The notes under the pieces were generated by a model, which was not told the origin of the DNA, did not search any database, and was given only the letters and a program-made list of their open reading frames with translations. From the NCBI RefSeq assembly GCF_040427915.1, contig NZ_JBETXJ010000002.1, positions 496,001 to 560,000 of the forward strand: a stretch of 64,000 nucleotides of DNA, given 5' to 3'. Both the position numbers and the translations under genes were made by a program. Positions 19,536 to 28,559 of this stretch are shown one piece after another (position 1 is the stretch's first letter; each line of letters begins with the position of its first letter). The DNA is from Gardnerella vaginalis (lineage in GTDB: Bacteria; Actinomycetota; Actinomycetes; Actinomycetales; Bifidobacteriaceae).

Positions 19536-19856
19536 ATGAGCGGTAGAAATAGTGTTGTAGCGAATTTGATTATAAAAGCGATTCGCTGGTACCAACGAGT
19601 GATTTCTGCCAAAAGACCTGCTTGCTGTCGTTATTATCCAACGTGCTCAAGATACGCTATAGAAGCCGTTAGCCGCTATGGGGCGTTTAAGGGTGGTATT
19701 CTAGCCGTTTTACGTCTGTTGCGCTGTAGACCATGGACTAGCTGCAGTATTGACGACGTACCACGAAAATATTCAATTTTTTATCGTTGCGCATGGTCTA
19801 AAGCGCATGAAGAGCCACGGTTAACTCCCTTGGCTGAAGAAGACAAGGATAACTAA
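19536..19856 (+). CDS. yidD: Membrane protein insertion efficiency factor YidD
   Basis: Small amphipathic membrane-associated protein (106 aa) that assists YidC/Sec insertion. The diagnostic motif with three cysteines, C-C-R-Y-Y-P-T-C-S-R-Y-A, lies at about residues 29-40, followed by YGAFKGG and the C-R-P-W segment. A charged C-terminal extension is present. Its stop overlaps the yidC start by one base (TAATG), so translation is coupled. Confidence 0.94.
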   Translation: MSGRNSVVANLIIKAIRWYQRVISAKRPACCRYYPTCSRYAIEAVSRYGAFKGGILAVLRLLRCRPWTSCSIDDVPRKYSIFYRCAWSKAHEEPRLTPLAEEDKDN

Positions 19857-20863
19857 TGTTTAATCAAGATCATTTCTTACTTGATAACGGAATTTGGGGA
19901 TGGTTTTATAAAATCCTTACGCCAGTTGAATGGCTGATGACTCAAGTAATGTCACTTTTTCACAAGTTATTCGTTCTTATTGGGATGAATGAAATTGGGT
20001 TCTCTTGGGTTCTTTCAATAGTCTTTCTTGTGCTTGTTGTGCATGCGTGCATATTTCCTGCCTTTATAAAAAGCATTAAAGGTATGCGCAATATGCAAGC
20101 AATCGCTCCTAAAATGAAGAAAATTCAGCAAAAGTATAAGGGTAAAAACGATCCTGCTAGCAAAGAAGCCATGCAGCGAGAAATGATGAAGCTGTATCAA
20201 GAAAACAACGCAAATCCTGCAGGAAGCTGCCTGCCAATGATGATTCAAGGTCCAGCGTTTATGAGTATTTGGTACACGCTTTCCGTTATACCATTTATTG
20301 CTAGAGGCAAGCATGCTCCTCTTGGCGCTTTTGATATTGCTACAGCACAGCAATTTGTTAAAACTCATGTGTTTGGCGTTGGTGTTTCCGACACGTTTAT
20401 GACGGTTCAAGCGGGCGGAAAAGTTGTTATTGTAATCTTTGTTATATTGATGTGTGCTGCAATGTGGTACATGCAATTTAACAATATTCGTAAGAATCTT
20501 CCGCCAGAATCGAAGCAGGGTCCCCAGTATACTATGCAAAAACTTATGATGTGGGGATTCCCATTAATCTACGTTTTCTCTGCATTTGCTCTTCCATTTG
20601 CAATGCTTGTTTATTGGCTTGTAAACAACATTATGAATATGCTTCGCTCTATTTGGCAGGTGTACGCCTTCCCAACTCCTGGCTCTCCTGCAGCTGAGGA
20701 AAAAGAAAAGCGAGATTATAAGAATGAATCCGAACGCCGTAAACGTGAAGGATTGCCATCTATTGAAGAAGAAAAGCTTCAACAAGCTCGTGAAGAGGCT
20801 AAGCGCAGAGAAGCCGAAGGGTTCCAGCGCAAGCAGCCTACACGTAAGCGAAAAAATAAATAG
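19856..20863 (+). CDS. yidC: Membrane protein insertase YidC/Oxa1
   Basis: Polytopic insertase (335 aa) that folds and inserts membrane proteins. There are five transmembrane helices as in Gram-positive and actinobacterial YidC; the hydrophilic cytoplasmic hairpin between TM helices (about 75-115) is rich in Lys and Gln. The PAGSCLPMMIQ segment (about 122-132) is characteristic. The C-terminus is a long, highly charged tail (about 280-335, many R/K/E) likely to contact ribosomes. Confidence 0.95.
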   Translation: MFNQDHFLLDNGIWGWFYKILTPVEWLMTQVMSLFHKLFVLIGMNEIGFSWVLSIVFLVLVVHACIFPAFIKSIKGMRNMQAIAPKMKKIQQKYKGKNDPASKEAMQREMMKLYQENNANPAGSCLPMMIQGPAFMSIWYTLSVIPFIARGKHAPLGAFDIATAQQFVKTHVFGVGVSDTFMTVQAGGKVVIVIFVILMCAAMWYMQFNNIRKNLPPESKQGPQYTMQKLMMWGFPLIYVFSAFALPFAMLVYWLVNNIMNMLRSIWQVYAFPTPGSPAAEEKEKRDYKNESERRKREGLPSIEEEKLQQAREEAKRREAEGFQRKQPTRKRKNK

Positions 20864-20969
20864 ATAAAAATATGTGAATAAGCAAGTATGTAATTTTGGA
20901 TTTATCTTCAGTTACACTTGTAGACAGAATTGTGATTCTTGACATTTATTGCAATTAAGGAGTATGTAA

Positions 20970-21527
20970 ATGGCGCAAGACGAAACTAGAAGCATTGACC
21001 AGCTCAATGAGGAAGCTGATATAGCTGCCGATTACTTAGAAGGACTTCTAGATATTGCTGATTACGAGGGCGATATTGAAATGGGTGTTCGTAACAATAG
21101 ACCGATGATTCAGATTGTTGCGGATGATGATTCCGATATTAAGCATTTGATTGGTAGGGATGGAGAAGTTGTTGACGCATTGCAGCAGCTTAGCCGATTA
21201 GCTATTCAACAAAAAACTGGTGAGAGATCTCATTTAATTGTTGATGTTGATGGATTCCTTAAGCGTAAGCGTCAGCATTTGCGTGATATTGCTTTGGATG
21301 CTGTTGATGAGGTTCGTGAGACTGGGGATCCAGTTGAATTGAAGCCGATGAATTCATTTGAGCGTAAAGTCATTCATGACACTGTGCGAGACGAGGGCCT
21401 GCGTTCTAGGTCTCATGGAGAAGAACCACATCGTTATGTAACTGTTTATATGCCTGTAAGTGCAGTTGAAGATGAAGATCTTGATGATATAGCTGCTGAT
21501 GTTGATGAAGAGTATATAGAAGACTGA
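20970..21527 (+). CDS. jag: Jag/KhpB RNA-binding protein (KH plus R3H)
   Basis: Cytoplasmic RNA-binding protein of 185 aa. An acidic N-terminus is followed by a KH domain (about 45-110, with LIGRDGEVVDALQ) and an R3H domain (about 125-170, with MNSFERKVIHD). The Jag_N domain of firmicutes is absent, as in other actinobacteria. It follows yidC, the conserved order. An acidic C-terminus ends the protein. AAGGAG lies 6-7 bases before the ATG. Confidence 0.92.
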   Translation: MAQDETRSIDQLNEEADIAADYLEGLLDIADYEGDIEMGVRNNRPMIQIVADDDSDIKHLIGRDGEVVDALQQLSRLAIQQKTGERSHLIVDVDGFLKRKRQHLRDIALDAVDEVRETGDPVELKPMNSFERKVIHDTVRDEGLRSRSHGEEPHRYVTVYMPVSAVEDEDLDDIAADVDEEYIED

Positions 21528-21576
21528 TTTAAGGTTTTGCAATTTTTATGATTGCATGAGGCTGTTGAAACACTAT

Positions 21577-21624
21577 AAAAGTAACACAATAAAACAAAAA
21601 ATGTTTTATTGTGTTACTTTTTAT
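21577..21624 (+). terminator. Strong intrinsic terminator after jag
   Basis: A 20-bp perfect inverted repeat (arms 21577-21596 and 21602-21621, A-rich loop) ends in a T-run. It separates the rpmH-jag block from rsmG, whose start is only about 20 bases downstream, so rsmG may need read-through or a promoter within the repeat. Confidence 0.85.
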
Positions 21625-21643
21625 TTGATAAGTGCGGGGAAGT

Positions 21644-22354
21644 ATGGAAGAAAATTTAAATATAGATAATAAAGATAATACTCAAGAAACAATTGATGAA
21701 TTAGAAAATTCGCCATTGCTAAGCGAAGTTCTAGGTGATGCTCTAGATAAATGTAAGATGTTTCACGTGAAACTTCAAAAAGAGGGCTTGCTGAGAGGAT
21801 TAGTTGGACCTAGAGATATGAGTATTCTCTGGGAAAGGCATATACTAAATTCCGCAGCTGTTGTCCCTTTTATTAAGGATGCTATTAAAAATTCTAAGAA
21901 AAAATCTATAGCAGATGTAGGAAGTGGTGGCGGATTTCCTGGTATTGTTATAGCAGCATGTTTGCCTGATTGTGATGTAACATTAATTGAACCTATGGAA
22001 AGACGCGTTCTTTGGTTGAAAGAATGTGTAGAACTCATGGGATTAGACAATGTCACTATTTTTCACGGAAGATCAGATGAAATTATTGAAAAAATAAAAT
22101 CTCATGATATATCACCGTTTGACGTTGTAACTTGTAGAGCTGTAGCGCCTATGACAAAACTAGCAGGGTGGACTATCCCTCTATTAAATACACATGGTCA
22201 ACTGATTGCGTTAAAGGGGAAATCTGCACAGGCTGAAATTGAGAAAGCCGCAAAAATGATCAAAAAGGCTAAGGGTGTAAATCCTAGGGTTGTTGATGCT
22301 CCTGTTGTAAATGGTCTTCAATCTACAACCGTTGTATTAGTTGACAAAGCATAA
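21644..22354 (+). CDS. rsmG: 16S rRNA (guanine527-N7) methyltransferase
   Basis: SAM-dependent methyltransferase (236 aa) that modifies G527 of 16S rRNA (formerly GidB). The SAM-binding motif VGSGGGFPG and the catalytic-region CRAVAPM are present. The ATG at 21644 is chosen over a GTG at 21632 because GGGGA sits 6-7 bases upstream. A parS site (21759-21774) lies within the coding sequence. It precedes parA and parB, the usual arrangement near oriC. Confidence 0.93.
   Translation: MEENLNIDNKDNTQETIDELENSPLLSEVLGDALDKCKMFHVKLQKEGLLRGLVGPRDMSILWERHILNSAAVVPFIKDAIKNSKKKSIADVGSGGGFPGIVIAACLPDCDVTLIEPMERRVLWLKECVELMGLDNVTIFHGRSDEIIEKIKSHDISPFDVVTCRAVAPMTKLAGWTIPLLNTHGQLIALKGKSAQAEIEKAAKMIKKAKGVNPRVVDAPVVNGLQSTTVVLVDKA
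21759..21774. other. parS: parS site 1 (inside rsmG)
   Basis: TGTTTCACGTGAAACT, one base from the canonical 16-bp ParB-binding palindrome. Confidence 0.9.
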
Positions 22355-22384
22355 TTCATATTATTAATTACATATAAAATAATT

Positions 22385-22400
22385 CGTTTCACGTGAAACT
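22385..22400. other. parS: parS site 2 (rsmG-parA spacer)
   Basis: CGTTTCACGTGAAACT; the inner 14 bases match the consensus exactly. Confidence 0.88.
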
Positions 22401-22412
22401 TTAATCTTCAAA

Positions 22413-22428
22413 TGTTTTACGTGAAACA
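22413..22428. other. parS: parS site 3, degenerate (rsmG-parA spacer)
   Basis: TGTTTTACGTGAAACA, one change in the left arm; it lies 12 bases after site 2. Binding may be weaker. Confidence 0.75.
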
Positions 22429-22520
22429 AATATTTTTATGTAAAAATATTTGTATAAAATACATATAAAATCGTTTACTTTATTTTCTATTTTTCGTTAT
22501 TTTCTTTTATATTTAGCACG

Positions 22521-22536
22521 TGTTTCACGTGAAACT
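22521..22536. other. parS: parS site 4 (upstream of parA)
   Basis: TGTTTCACGTGAAACT, about 105 bases before the parA start; it could also couple parAB transcription to ParB binding. Confidence 0.9.
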
Positions 22537-22640
22537 TGTGCTCTTTTTGCTGTGTTTTATGTCCATAGAAGAAACGAAACTTGAAAATACTAAGGTTTAA
22601 ATTAGTTGAATTATGGTAATTTTCCCATAGGTGGTCGGGG

Positions 22641-23606
22641 GTGGATGAAGTTATGGTGGAGTCAGCTGAAGATACAATTAAGCGTATTTTTGGAGATTCT
22701 GGATCTTCCTTAGGTAGTGAATTGGCTAATATATCAAGCCGATTTCATGCCATTGATGGGGTAGTTTTTCCTAAGCCTAAAGAAACGAGATTTATCGCTG
22801 TTGCTAATCAAAAGGGTGGTGTTGGCAAAACCAGTTCGGCTGTAAATTTATCTGCAGCTATGGCTATTGGTGGTTCAAAAGTTTTGTTGATTGACATGGA
22901 CCCTCAAGGTAATGCTTCCACAGCTATGAATATACCTCATTCATCAGCAGATCCTTCTGTTTATGATGTTATCGAGGGAAGAAAAACTATTTCTGAAGTA
23001 AAGAAAACTTGCCCAGATATTGAAGGACTTGATGTTGTTCCTGCTTCTATTGATTTAAGTGGAGCAGAACTAGAAGTTGCGCAGATGGAAGATCGAAATA
23101 ATCTTCTTAAAAATGCAGTTAATGAGTTTCTCGATAATAATAATGAGCACTACGATTATGTGTTTATTGATTGTCCACCATCTCTAGGTCTTTTAGTAAT
23201 TAATGCAATGTGCGCTGCTCATGAAATGCTAATACCAATCCAAGCGGAATATTATGCACTAGAAGGATTAGGACAACTCATTAGGACAATTGGCTTAGTG
23301 CAACAACATTACAATCCTACGTTGGTTGTTTCAACAATGTTAGTAACGATGTTTGATAAACGAACTCTTCTTGGTAGAGAAGTATTCCAAGAAGTTAAAA
23401 ACCATTATCCAAATATTGTTTTAAATACTACCATTCCAAGGACTGTCAAAATACCAGAAGCACCAAGTTTTAATCAAAGTGTTATAACTTATGATCCACA
23501 CGGAACTGGAGCAGTGTCGTATAGAGAAGCTGCGTTAGAGATAGCAAATAAGTCTGATGCTATTTTAGCTGTGATTGACGCTAAAAGAGAGGGTAATGCA
23601 CAATGA
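22641..23606 (+). CDS. parA: Chromosome partitioning ATPase ParA/Soj
   Basis: Walker-type ATPase (321 aa) that drives segregation of the origin with ParB. The deviant Walker A KGGVGKT (58-64), the D-M-D-P-Q-G-N motif and the later D-C-P-P-S-L-G-L motif are intact. The N-terminal extension of about 50 residues before the ATPase fold is typical of actinobacterial ParA. The start could be the GTG at 22641 or the in-frame ATG at 22653; the ribosome site does not decide. It overlaps parB by 4 bases (ATGA). Confidence 0.94.
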   Translation: MDEVMVESAEDTIKRIFGDSGSSLGSELANISSRFHAIDGVVFPKPKETRFIAVANQKGGVGKTSSAVNLSAAMAIGGSKVLLIDMDPQGNASTAMNIPHSSADPSVYDVIEGRKTISEVKKTCPDIEGLDVVPASIDLSGAELEVAQMEDRNNLLKNAVNEFLDNNNEHYDYVFIDCPPSLGLLVINAMCAAHEMLIPIQAEYYALEGLGQLIRTIGLVQQHYNPTLVVSTMLVTMFDKRTLLGREVFQEVKNHYPNIVLNTTIPRTVKIPEAPSFNQSVITYDPHGTGAVSYREAALEIANKSDAILAVIDAKREGNAQ

Positions 23607-24883
23607 GTACAACTAAATCTCGTTTAGGCAAAGGATTAGGGGCACTATTTCCTGCACTACCTGGGGAAAATGCTCTTGTTAATGCTGAGGCAAAAAATAA
23701 TGAAAATGTTTCACATGAAACATTAATACAAAAAGATGTTTTTAACGATGTTTCACGTGAAACTAAGGTTCCTAGTATTGATAAAGCAATTTCTCCACAT
23801 GAAGGTCAAAATAATGTTCAAAAAGCCACCGTTTCACGTGAAACAGTGCCTCCGATTACTAATAAAAACAAGCATTCGTCAAAGCGATCTTCTATGCCAT
23901 CAATTGACGATGTAACTAGACCAATTGACTTTTTCTTTGGTGATTCTGCATCTAAAACGTTTGTGTCTTCAAAACAAAAAATTGAAGAAAAGAAAATTTC
24001 TAATAAAACAATTGACGAAGAACACAACGCAGAAAATAAAGAATTAAAACCAGTTGAAGGTGGTTATTTAGCATATTTAGATCCAACTGATATTGTTCCA
24101 AATGCTCACCAACCGCGTACGATTTTTGATGAAGAAGAGCTTCAAGAATTAGCTGCATCAATCAAAGAAGTTGGAGTTTTGCAGCCTATTGTTGTGCGAA
24201 AAATTAATAACGTAGATCAAGATGATACGCATAATGCTCATTACGAATTAATAATGGGTGAGCGCAGATGGAGAGCAACTCAATTAGCTGGTCTTAAAAA
24301 AGTCCCAGCAATTGTTAGAACAACTTCTGATGAGAATATGCTTAGAGATGCTCTTTTGGAGAATTTGCACAGAGTTGCTTTAAATCCTTTAGAAGAAGCT
24401 GCAGCGTATGCTCAGATGATTGATGATTTTGGATTAACACAGGTTCAACTTTCAAAATCTGTGTCTAAATCTCGTCCACAAATAGCAAATACTTTACGTC
24501 TGTTAAATCTTCCAGCTAGCGTGCAAAAACATGTTGCATCTGGTGTGCTTTCTGCAGGTCATGCTCGCGCACTTCTTGCTTTGCCTACACCTGAAGAAAT
24601 GGAATCATTGGCAAAACGAATAATTGCAGAAGGCTTATCTGTTAGAAGTACTGAAGAGATTGTGTCTATTAAAGTGGACAATAGTGATGAGTCTTCTAAG
24701 AGAAATAGGGTTCAAAGAAACAATAAGTGGGCTCATTCGCCTATTCGAAAACAACTTGAGAATATATTCTCTACAAAAGTTGCAATTAAGGGCACAGAAA
24801 ACCATGGAAGAATCGAAATTGTATTTTCATCTCCAGAAGAAATGCAGAGGATTTTTGACATTTTAGTAAACAAAAAAGATTAG
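23603..24883 (+). CDS. parB: Chromosome partitioning protein ParB
   Basis: CTP-dependent DNA clamp (426 aa) that loads at parS. The N-terminus SRLGKGLGALFP (ParA-stimulating region) is followed by a long linker, then the ParB/Srx-like domain with GERRWRATQ, the helix-turn-helix domain (VQLSKSVSKSRPQIANTLRLL) and a C-terminal dimerisation domain. Three parS sites lie within the linker part of this gene. Each is read as V-S-(R/H)-E-T (residues 36-40, 50-54, 77-81), so the protein has a repeated pentapeptide imposed by the DNA sites. Confidence 0.95.
   Translation: MSTTKSRLGKGLGALFPALPGENALVNAEAKNNENVSHETLIQKDVFNDVSRETKVPSIDKAISPHEGQNNVQKATVSRETVPPITNKNKHSSKRSSMPSIDDVTRPIDFFFGDSASKTFVSSKQKIEEKKISNKTIDEEHNAENKELKPVEGGYLAYLDPTDIVPNAHQPRTIFDEEELQELAASIKEVGVLQPIVVRKINNVDQDDTHNAHYELIMGERRWRATQLAGLKKVPAIVRTTSDENMLRDALLENLHRVALNPLEEAAAYAQMIDDFGLTQVQLSKSVSKSRPQIANTLRLLNLPASVQKHVASGVLSAGHARALLALPTPEEMESLAKRIIAEGLSVRSTEEIVSIKVDNSDESSKRNRVQRNNKWAHSPIRKQLENIFSTKVAIKGTENHGRIEIVFSSPEEMQRIFDILVNKKD
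23707..23722. other. parS: parS site 5, degenerate (inside parB)
   Basis: TGTTTCACATGAAACA: one central base differs from consensus. It encodes V-S-H-E-T. Confidence 0.8.
23749..23764. other. parS: parS site 6 (inside parB)
   Basis: TGTTTCACGTGAAACT, encoding V-S-R-E-T; 42 bases after site 5, so in the same reading frame. Confidence 0.9.
23830..23845. other. parS: parS site 7 (inside parB)
   Basis: CGTTTCACGTGAAACA, encoding V-S-R-E-T; 81 bases after site 6, again in frame. Confidence 0.9.
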
Positions 24884-24911
24884 CGATATAAGATTAGCGA
24901 TATAAACTGAA

Positions 24912-24946
24912 AAGCCCAGAATTACTTTAAAAGTAATTCTGGGCTT
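24912..24946. terminator. Bidirectional terminator between parB and trxB
   Basis: A 16-bp perfect stem (24912-24927 and 24931-24946) with a 3-base loop between converging genes. It is followed at once by parS site 8. The T-run on the plus side is short. Confidence 0.85.
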
Positions 24947-24948
24947 CT

Positions 24949-24964
24949 TGTTTCACGTGGAACA
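24949..24964. other. parS: parS site 8, degenerate (parB-trxB spacer)
   Basis: TGTTTCACGTGGAACA: one change in the right arm. It abuts the terminator stem. Confidence 0.72.
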
Positions 24965-24971
24965 TAATTTA

Positions 24972-25913
24972 TTATTCGCTTAAATCATTTAAATAAGCTT
25001 GAGCATCAAGAGCAGCGCGGCAGCCCATTCCCGCTGCAGATATTGCCTGTCTATAAACGCTGTCTACCACATCTCCTGCGGCAAAAACACCAGGAATAGA
25101 CGTTTTAGTAGACGCACCCTGTACTGAAATAGTTCCATCTGCGTTAAGAGCTATAGAGTTATTTAAGAATGAGGTTGATGGTAGATGACCAATAGCAACG
25201 AAAATACCAGATGCTTCAATATCTTGAGTTTCTCCAGTTACAACATTTTTTACCGTTACAGACTGAGCATCTTCGTTGGAACCATTTATTGATTGAACAA
25301 CAGAGTTCAAAACAAATTTAATCTTCTCATTTTTGCGAGCTCTATCAATCATGATTTTAGAAGCACGGAACGAATCGCGCCTATGAATCAATGTTACAGA
25401 AGAACCAAATCTAGTTAGGAACAATGCCTCTTCAAAAGCTGAATCGCCTCCGCCAACTACAACGATTGGTTTTCCTTTAAAGAAGAATCCATCACAAGTT
25501 GCACAATAGGAAACACCTCGTCCAGAGTATTCTTGCTCTCCAGGAACTCCCAATTTTCGCACTTGAGAGCCGGTAGAAATGATTACTGCATTTGCTGTAT
25601 AAGTTTTTCCGTCGTCTGTCGTAACCGTCTTCAAATCGTCCTTAAAATCTACAGACACGACATCGTTTAATATAATTTGTGCTCCAAATTTTTCTGCTTG
25701 CTTTTGCATAGCTTCCATTAAATCTGGTCCAAGTATTCCATCTGCAAATCCTGGATAATTTTCAACCTCTGTAGTGTTCATGAGTTGTCCGCCAGGAGTT
25801 AATGCTCCGGCAATGACCAAAGGAGTGTAGCCTGCGCGCGCTAAATACAAAGCTGCAGTATAACCCGCAGGACCAGAGCCAATAATTATTACTTTTTTGT
25901 TTAGTTTTTCCAT
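24972..25913 (-). CDS. trxB: Thioredoxin reductase
   Basis: FAD- and NADPH-dependent flavoenzyme (313 aa) that reduces thioredoxin in the cytoplasm. The FAD-binding GSGPAG (12-17), redox-active CATC (Cys137 and Cys140), NADP-binding GGGDSA and the C-terminal FAD segment GVFAAGDVVD are all present. AGGAAT lies 6-7 bases before the ATG. It follows the pseudokinase gene by 37 bases, so it may share its transcript; no thioredoxin gene is adjacent in the window. Confidence 0.95.
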   Translation of the reverse strand: MEKLNKKVIIIGSGPAGYTAALYLARAGYTPLVIAGALTPGGQLMNTTEVENYPGFADGILGPDLMEAMQKQAEKFGAQIILNDVVSVDFKDDLKTVTTDDGKTYTANAVIISTGSQVRKLGVPGEQEYSGRGVSYCATCDGFFFKGKPIVVVGGGDSAFEEALFLTRFGSSVTLIHRRDSFRASKIMIDRARKNEKIKFVLNSVVQSINGSNEDAQSVTVKNVVTGETQDIEASGIFVAIGHLPSTSFLNNSIALNADGTISVQGASTKTSIPGVFAAGDVVDSVYRQAISAAGMGCRAALDAQAYLNDLSE

Positions 25914-25950
25914 AAAATATTCCTAATATTCCCAATAATCTTAATAAAAT

Positions 25951-28434
25951 TTAGTAAATTTTTACGTAATTAATGTATAGGCTGTTTTGAGGCATAGAGT
26001 CCTCTGGAACCCACAAAATAAAGTCTTGTGCCGTAATAGGTTTTTTGAACTTTACATCTGTTACACCACTGGCATCAAAGGTAAAATCAGCAACTTTATC
26101 TCCAGCACTAGGATCATTTTTAGAATTCGCGATCAAATAACCATGTCCTCCAGAAGAACGAATTGAAACAACAAAACGATACGCTTCTTGAGGTTGAGCC
26201 AAATGCATGTAATAGCCATAACCTCTCTGGTTAGCCGTGTAATCCAAGAATTGTTGTACATCTATAGGATAAGGCGTAGTGTTAGTAGGCATTTTAGGTT
26301 TTGGAACCTGCTTTACCTTCTTATTCTTATTAAGTTTTTTATGCTTAGTTTTATTTGATTTGGTTTCTTTATTTGATTTGTCTTTCTTTGCGTTTGTATC
26401 AGCCTTAGAAACAGAATTTGAGTCAGATTTTGCCTTATTCTTAGGCGAATCACTTTTATCTTCTGGAAGAACACCTTGACTTCCAAAAGGAACATTTTCT
26501 ACGCTTTGAGAATCCCACGAGTTGGATCTTGTAAAACTAGAAGGAGCATCATGAGAATTAAAAAGACTATGCAAAGATAATGCGAATACTACTACAACCA
26601 ATATTGCAACAACACTGATTGCAAGAACCTTCGTTGAAATACCGCCAAAAATTTTTGCGTCTGCTATATCCACGCCATTCTGCCCAGAATTCTTCTTGGA
26701 CTCCAGAGATTCCTGACGCTCATGAGGCTGGAAACTAGGAGGCATTGAAGAATAAGATGACTTTAAAGAACTGCCATCATAATCTTCATAGTCGCCATTT
26801 TCCAACTCTTCTTCGCGCAAAGCGCGTGCAGATTCTTCTCCAGGAGCAATAAAACGCCCATTACTATCTACAACTGGTACCCTACCTGTTGATTCTGCTT
26901 CCAAAGGTAAACTTTGTGGTCTAGACATCAGCTCTGTGTGTTTAGTGTTATCTGTGAGAAGGTCTTCAAAATCAAATCTTCTAGGCATTAACGGAGAAGC
27001 TAAATTATCTTTTTGTGAATAATCGTTTTTAGAATCTGATTCGTTTTCTATATTGTTATATTTTTCTGCTTCTTCATTATTTAGCGCATCAGAAGACTTG
27101 TTTTCTGAATAACTAGGAAAACTTGTGTATGTGGAAGATAGGTTGTGGAATATAGAATCATCTGCATCAAGTTCCGTAGGTGCTAAAATATTAGCCATTT
27201 CTGCGGCAGCAATATCATGGAAATCATAATCTGTTCCAGTAGAGTCAGTTTCTGTAGAAGAATCTGAATTATTATCTAAATCGTTCTTATTGTTTCTTTT
27301 AAGAAGAGCGCTTAATGCTCCTATAGTCCTTCCAGCATTTTTTAAACCAGATCCTGCTGCAGAAAGTCCGCCCGTAAAACCAACATTTTTATTGGATTTA
27401 CCCTGTTTACTATCATTTAGTTTCTCAACAGAGTCAAGACTGTTATTGGACTCCTGTTCTGATAATTGATTTTCTAGCAAATCCTCATTTTGAGCTAATC
27501 CTTCTGGAAAATCAAGAAGATTTTTATCGTCTTCTGGAAGCAATAATGCATTTTGAACGGAGGCTTTACTTGTAGTTTTATCAAAAATAATATCTTTATC
27601 AGAAAGTTTTCTAACAGGAGTATAAGACCCAAGTAATGCTAATAGCTCTCCTATTGACGCCATAGGTATAATATTGGAATCTTCTGTAGAAGAAAGTCCT
27701 CTTCTACAAATCATAGAAAATTCACTAGGAACTCCATCTGTAAGCCTAGAAAGATTAAATACAGAATTATTCTGAGTGTAATTTGTTCTAGTTAGTAGAG
27801 CATATAGCAATGCTGAAAGCTGATGCGTAGCAATATTTTCTATGCTCTTATTTTGAGCTTTAGGAGAGTTAAAGTCATTACCTGAACCTTCATCGGTAGA
27901 CTCTACAGCAGATTCCCCATCTTCTGCTGACTTTTTTGGCTCTTCATCTTTAATAGTCACATCTTTTAAAAGAGGGCTTATCGGAGCATCTGCCAGTTCT
28001 ACTCCAGAATCAGTAAGCCTTACAGTATTCGTAGAAATAGCATAGTGTGTTATTCCGTCTGCTAACAGTTTACTAAGCGCATTAGCTGTTTCTGCAACTA
28101 TGGAACGTATTGCTTCATAGCTAAGTGTTGAACTATGTAGCTTCATATAATCGCTTAAAGTTACTCCAGAATCCAGCTCGGTTATAATAATCGCGACATC
28201 ATCTATATGATGAAGCTTCAAAACTGGCGTAAATTTGCGTATTCTAGACAAAGCAAGAGTAGAAGATATAGTGTTGACTTCTGGAAGAAAACGAGAATCG
28301 CGTACTATAAAAAGTTGACAATCGCGAGCAAGTATACGATCGCTAGCGTGCCATGCTTGAAGACCCGCTTCTTCGCGCAAAGGTGATACTAAAGCGTAGC
28401 GATCAAGTATAATATCTCCCAACTGAGGTTTCAT
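25951..28434 (-). CDS. MurJ-associated pseudokinase with transmembrane helix and extracellular C-terminal domain
   Basis: An 827-aa protein. Residues 1-160 resemble a protein kinase fold, but the catalytic Lys, HRD and DFG motifs are not recognisable (the HRD position reads H-Y-A, the DFG position L-A-D-A), so it should be a pseudokinase. A Ser/Asp/Glu-rich disordered stretch follows (about 160-595), then one transmembrane helix (about 599-622), a Lys/Ser/Asn-rich spacer and a globular C-terminal domain (about 718-827) like the discoidin/galactose-binding domain that ends mycobacterial MviN. In M. tuberculosis these parts are fused to MurJ; here they are a separate gene 125 bases after murJ. 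FhaA (6000-6692) is the likely phospho-dependent partner. GGGGAG precedes the ATG. Confidence 0.8.
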   Translation of the reverse strand: MKPQLGDIILDRYALVSPLREEAGLQAWHASDRILARDCQLFIVRDSRFLPEVNTISSTLALSRIRKFTPVLKLHHIDDVAIIITELDSGVTLSDYMKLHSSTLSYEAIRSIVAETANALSKLLADGITHYAISTNTVRLTDSGVELADAPISPLLKDVTIKDEEPKKSAEDGESAVESTDEGSGNDFNSPKAQNKSIENIATHQLSALLYALLTRTNYTQNNSVFNLSRLTDGVPSEFSMICRRGLSSTEDSNIIPMASIGELLALLGSYTPVRKLSDKDIIFDKTTSKASVQNALLLPEDDKNLLDFPEGLAQNEDLLENQLSEQESNNSLDSVEKLNDSKQGKSNKNVGFTGGLSAAGSGLKNAGRTIGALSALLKRNNKNDLDNNSDSSTETDSTGTDYDFHDIAAAEMANILAPTELDADDSIFHNLSSTYTSFPSYSENKSSDALNNEEAEKYNNIENESDSKNDYSQKDNLASPLMPRRFDFEDLLTDNTKHTELMSRPQSLPLEAESTGRVPVVDSNGRFIAPGEESARALREEELENGDYEDYDGSSLKSSYSSMPPSFQPHERQESLESKKNSGQNGVDIADAKIFGGISTKVLAISVVAILVVVVFALSLHSLFNSHDAPSSFTRSNSWDSQSVENVPFGSQGVLPEDKSDSPKNKAKSDSNSVSKADTNAKKDKSNKETKSNKTKHKKLNKNKKVKQVPKPKMPTNTTPYPIDVQQFLDYTANQRGYGYYMHLAQPQEAYRFVVSIRSSGGHGYLIANSKNDPSAGDKVADFTFDASGVTDVKFKKPITAQDFILWVPEDSMPQNSLYINYVKIY

Positions 28435-28559
28435 CTACTCCCCGTCTTCCTACATGAGTAATGAATAATAATGCGTTACATAATAAATCCCACAAATTAT
28501 TGTAACTGTAGAATCTAGTGAAACGCCCTGAGTTACTGCATTTAATTATCTTGATTTAA

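Noticed and set aside
22385..22536. Palindromes in the rsmG-parA spacer as terminators
   Set aside because: They match the parS consensus; none has a T-run.
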